Part shown: positions 63,001 through 64,000 of the stretch, piece by piece
Layout: every line of letters begins with the position of its first letter
Numbering within the stretch: position 1 is the stretch's first letter
Translations under genes and position numbers: made by a program
The notes under the pieces: model-generated
Seen by the model: only the letters and a program-made list of their open reading frames with translations
Database searches by the model: none
Told to the model about the DNA's origin: nothing
NCBI GenBank assembly: GCA_019356535.1
Contig: CP037918.1
Span: forward strand, 2,444,501-2,508,500
Source of the DNA: Chromatiaceae bacterium
GTDB taxonomy: Bacteria; Pseudomonadota; Gammaproteobacteria; Chromatiales; Chromatiaceae
Length of the DNA stretch: 64,000 bases
Direction of reading: 5' to 3'

Positions 63001-64000
63001 GTCTTGTTACGCTTGATCCCCTTGGCGGGTGAGAGTGCGTCGACGAGGGCGTCGGTGCCTCCGGCATGGAGCCGTTCGAGTTCGTCGAGCGTATAGAGGG
63101 TCTTCTTGGCGCCCTTGCCGGCTGTCAGCTCCAGCACGACGGTCCTGGCGCGCTCGACGGTACGTTCCAGCAGACCCTCGTAGACGTAGCCGATGTTCTC
63201 AACATCCAAGGCGCGGTAGGAGAGCGTCCGCCCCTGAAAGGTCTGGATGGATTCGAGCAACAGCAGCACGGTGCGGTTGTCGATGGGCAGCGGTCTGGCC
63301 TCGTCGGTCCGCCAACTGGCGCCCCTGGCCCGGCCCTCCAGGAAGGGGAAACGATCGGGATCAAACAGGGAACCACCCAAGGCGGGCATCCGCAACGCCT
63401 CGTGTTCGATGCCACCATAGACCGCCCGGAAGATGGCCAGCAGACGCGACCAGGCGTCCCGCCGATGGGCGAGGATCTCCTCGGAGTGGAGGCCGGCCTG
63501 CTCCCGGAGCTGCATGCGTAACGAGGAGACGGCGTAGTAGGCCTCGAACCGCTCGTCCTTCACCACATCCATCAGCTCGCGCTCCTCGGCGCTCAGCAGG
63601 AACACCAGCCGCATCATCACGGTGAGCGCCGCCTCGTAGAGCTCCGCAGGCTCGACGCCGCGCAGGAGTTCGCGGTTGCGGTCGAGATCGGCCTTGTCCA
63701 GCGCCTGGATCAGCACCTCGACGGCACGCCGCACCTGCTCGCCGAGGGCCTCGGTGACTTCGTCCTGATGCTTGAGCGACTCGTCCAGCAGGGCCGGTAG
63801 CTGCTCCTCTCGGGCGGTGAAGAATCGGCGGATGCCCAGTAGGGCGAGGAAGGCCTGGAGAGTGACGGGCTCCTGCGCCCACAGACGGGCGTACCAGCTC
63901 GCGTAGGCGGTGACGCCACCGACGGGGGCGTCCACCAGCATCCAGCGTTCGCCGTTGGTAACGAGGCCGAGACGGGTCTCGGTTGCACGGCAGAGCTGGA
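60033..64000 (-). CDS. drmMI: DISARM N6-adenine methyltransferase DrmMI (5' end outside window)
   Basis: At least 1321 residues of a type IIG/PglX-like adenine methyltransferase. The frame stays open to the window edge with protein-like sequence (TRLGLVTNGERW just before an internal ATG at 63941), so the true start lies beyond it. The SAM motif is DPAMGSGAF about residue 453 of the visible part, and the catalytic motif NPPF is about residue 718. Near the C-terminus a lysine-rich linker (KKATKKKTAPKKKNRKAK) joins a winged-helix-like end (ETDWKKAIDWLLVEGFIERQ). It would methylate host DNA to mark self. Upstream drmD is expected outside the window. Confidence 0.9.
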   Translation of the reverse strand, partial: QLCRATETRLGLVTNGERWMLVDAPVGGVTAYASWYARLWAQEPVTLQAFLALLGIRRFFTAREEQLPALLDESLKHQDEVTEALGEQVRRAVEVLIQALDKADLDRNRELLRGVEPAELYEAALTVMMRLVFLLSAEERELMDVVKDERFEAYYAVSSLRMQLREQAGLHSEEILAHRRDAWSRLLAIFRAVYGGIEHEALRMPALGGSLFDPDRFPFLEGRARGASWRTDEARPLPIDNRTVLLLLESIQTFQGRTLSYRALDVENIGYVYEGLLERTVERARTVVLELTAGKGAKKTLYTLDELERLHAGGTDALVDALSPAKGIKRNKTAIQKDLERPVEADDLARLLTACHNDQELCDRVAPFYHLLRIDRWGYPLVYPEGAYMVTTGTDRRETGTHYTPKSLTEAIVKETLEPVVYTGPAEGRPREEWELKPPAELLDLKICDPAMGSGAFLVQVCRWLSERLMEAWERAEAEGKAITVDGCVVDSIGSAEPLPTDPEGRLITARRLIAERCIYGVDVNPMAVELAKLSIWLVTLAKGRPFGFLDHNLRAGDSLLGIHDLEQLRFLEMDPKAEGGGRKLFAQAIDEAVIEVVELRRKLRRRVIRDIHDVEIMADLDREARRKLELPELIADALVGEVLANGGKAIDTAVLSIEVGRAIEGDEEAIDALRRRAREGLSTDLPAGKPPRWPMHWPLEFPEVFERENGGFDAIVGNPPFLGGKKITTFNGSSYREYLVQYLAEGNKGSADLVAYFFLQAHRILREGGDFGLLAVNTVAEGDSRQVGLERLISELGATIYAAYPNEPWPGKAAVVTSRVHLRKGQWEGQAELSGRPVPYISAFLSDQEEWTPKRLAANAGKSFQGSIVLGMGFVVTEDEAMAMIERDPKNREVVFPYLNGKDLNTHPEQKPSRWVINFWDWPEEKSKEYVEPYAWLKEHLYPERLEKSKQKSYRDIMTMWWQFWRLRSELYHAIGRGLAFMHHPDDWIHDAKSMERVLVMTRVTKYVAPAFVDDSVVFSEQTVLFATDSMCEFSILNTTLFGEWAAQQSSSMGVTMRFTPTDCFETFPFPSNEDRYALRHMGERYHSLRAEIMRDDEVGLTQLYNRFHDPDESDSRIEELRDLHRQIDEAVAEAYGWSDLDLEHDFHEVGYLPKNDRIRFTISEKARIEVLRRLARLNKERYEEEVAQGFHAGKKATKKKTAPKKKNRKAKVYEIPSYTERDIPKAAEPESPQMDIFSDPSASDGKGNQWGSEPIDQILAWLEAHPGWHGKREIVNGSGIDETDWKKAIDWLLVEGFIERQGERRGARYRATNDVAGTA

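Overview
The window reads as chromosome of a GC-rich gammaproteobacterium that oxidises sulfur, most like the Chromatiales/Ectothiorhodospiraceae group. The lineage call is inferred from gene content: aprBA (APS reductase), a Qmo/Hdr-type electron-transfer operon, a CbbQ/CbbO-type RuBisCO-activase pair, and gammaproteobacterial housekeeping genes (YcgL, SerB with ACT domain, DjlA, ArfB, SpeA, MetE/MetR). No rRNA, tRNA, CRISPR array or replication origin was recognised.

Layout. 1-442 is a decayed IS30-type transposase cut by the window edge. 0.7-25 kb is mostly housekeeping: a methyltransferase and arfB, a PEBP-family protein, a PQQ-type sugar dehydrogenase bracketed by two copies of a 262-bp MITE-like repeat, groES-groEL with a heat-shock promoter, a TauE permease, MOSC/DUF1415, an Fe-alcohol dehydrogenase, two Slp lipoproteins, ycgL-serB, a phosphohexomutase, a lytic transglycosylase, djlA and a CbiM-like permease. 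It closes with an operon encoding a giant cNMP-binding/rhodanese-like/coiled-coil protein, a PfkB kinase and a Rieske protein. 25-30.6 kb holds an HU-like protein with a lysine-rich tail, a retropepsin-like protease, a DsbA-family protein, a MlaC-like protein and cbbQ-cbbO without RuBisCO.

31-42 kb is the sulfur-energy core: qmoA-qmoB-hdrC-hdrB on the plus strand and aprB-aprA on the minus strand, with a PstS-like protein and a YkgJ-type Cys-cluster protein between them. AprBA oxidises sulfite plus AMP to APS, and the Qmo/Hdr proteins would pass the electrons on. The usual membrane subunit QmoC is replaced by soluble HdrC and HdrB. A thioredoxin-like/HEAT fusion is divergent from aprB.

42.5-52.8 kb holds a second MITE-like element with 24-bp perfect terminal repeats, DUF423 and calcium-repeat proteins, a double-receiver diguanylate cyclase divergent from an NtrC-type sigma-54 activator, an ECF sigma gene with a clear sigma-54 promoter and upstream palindromes, speA, and the divergent metR/metE pair.

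52.8-64 kb is an accessory defence island. After a decayed transposase fragment come drmC, drmB, drmA and a large N6-adenine methyltransferase (drmMI) that runs off the right edge, together a class 1 DISARM anti-phage system. The drmD helicase expected in that class is not in the window.
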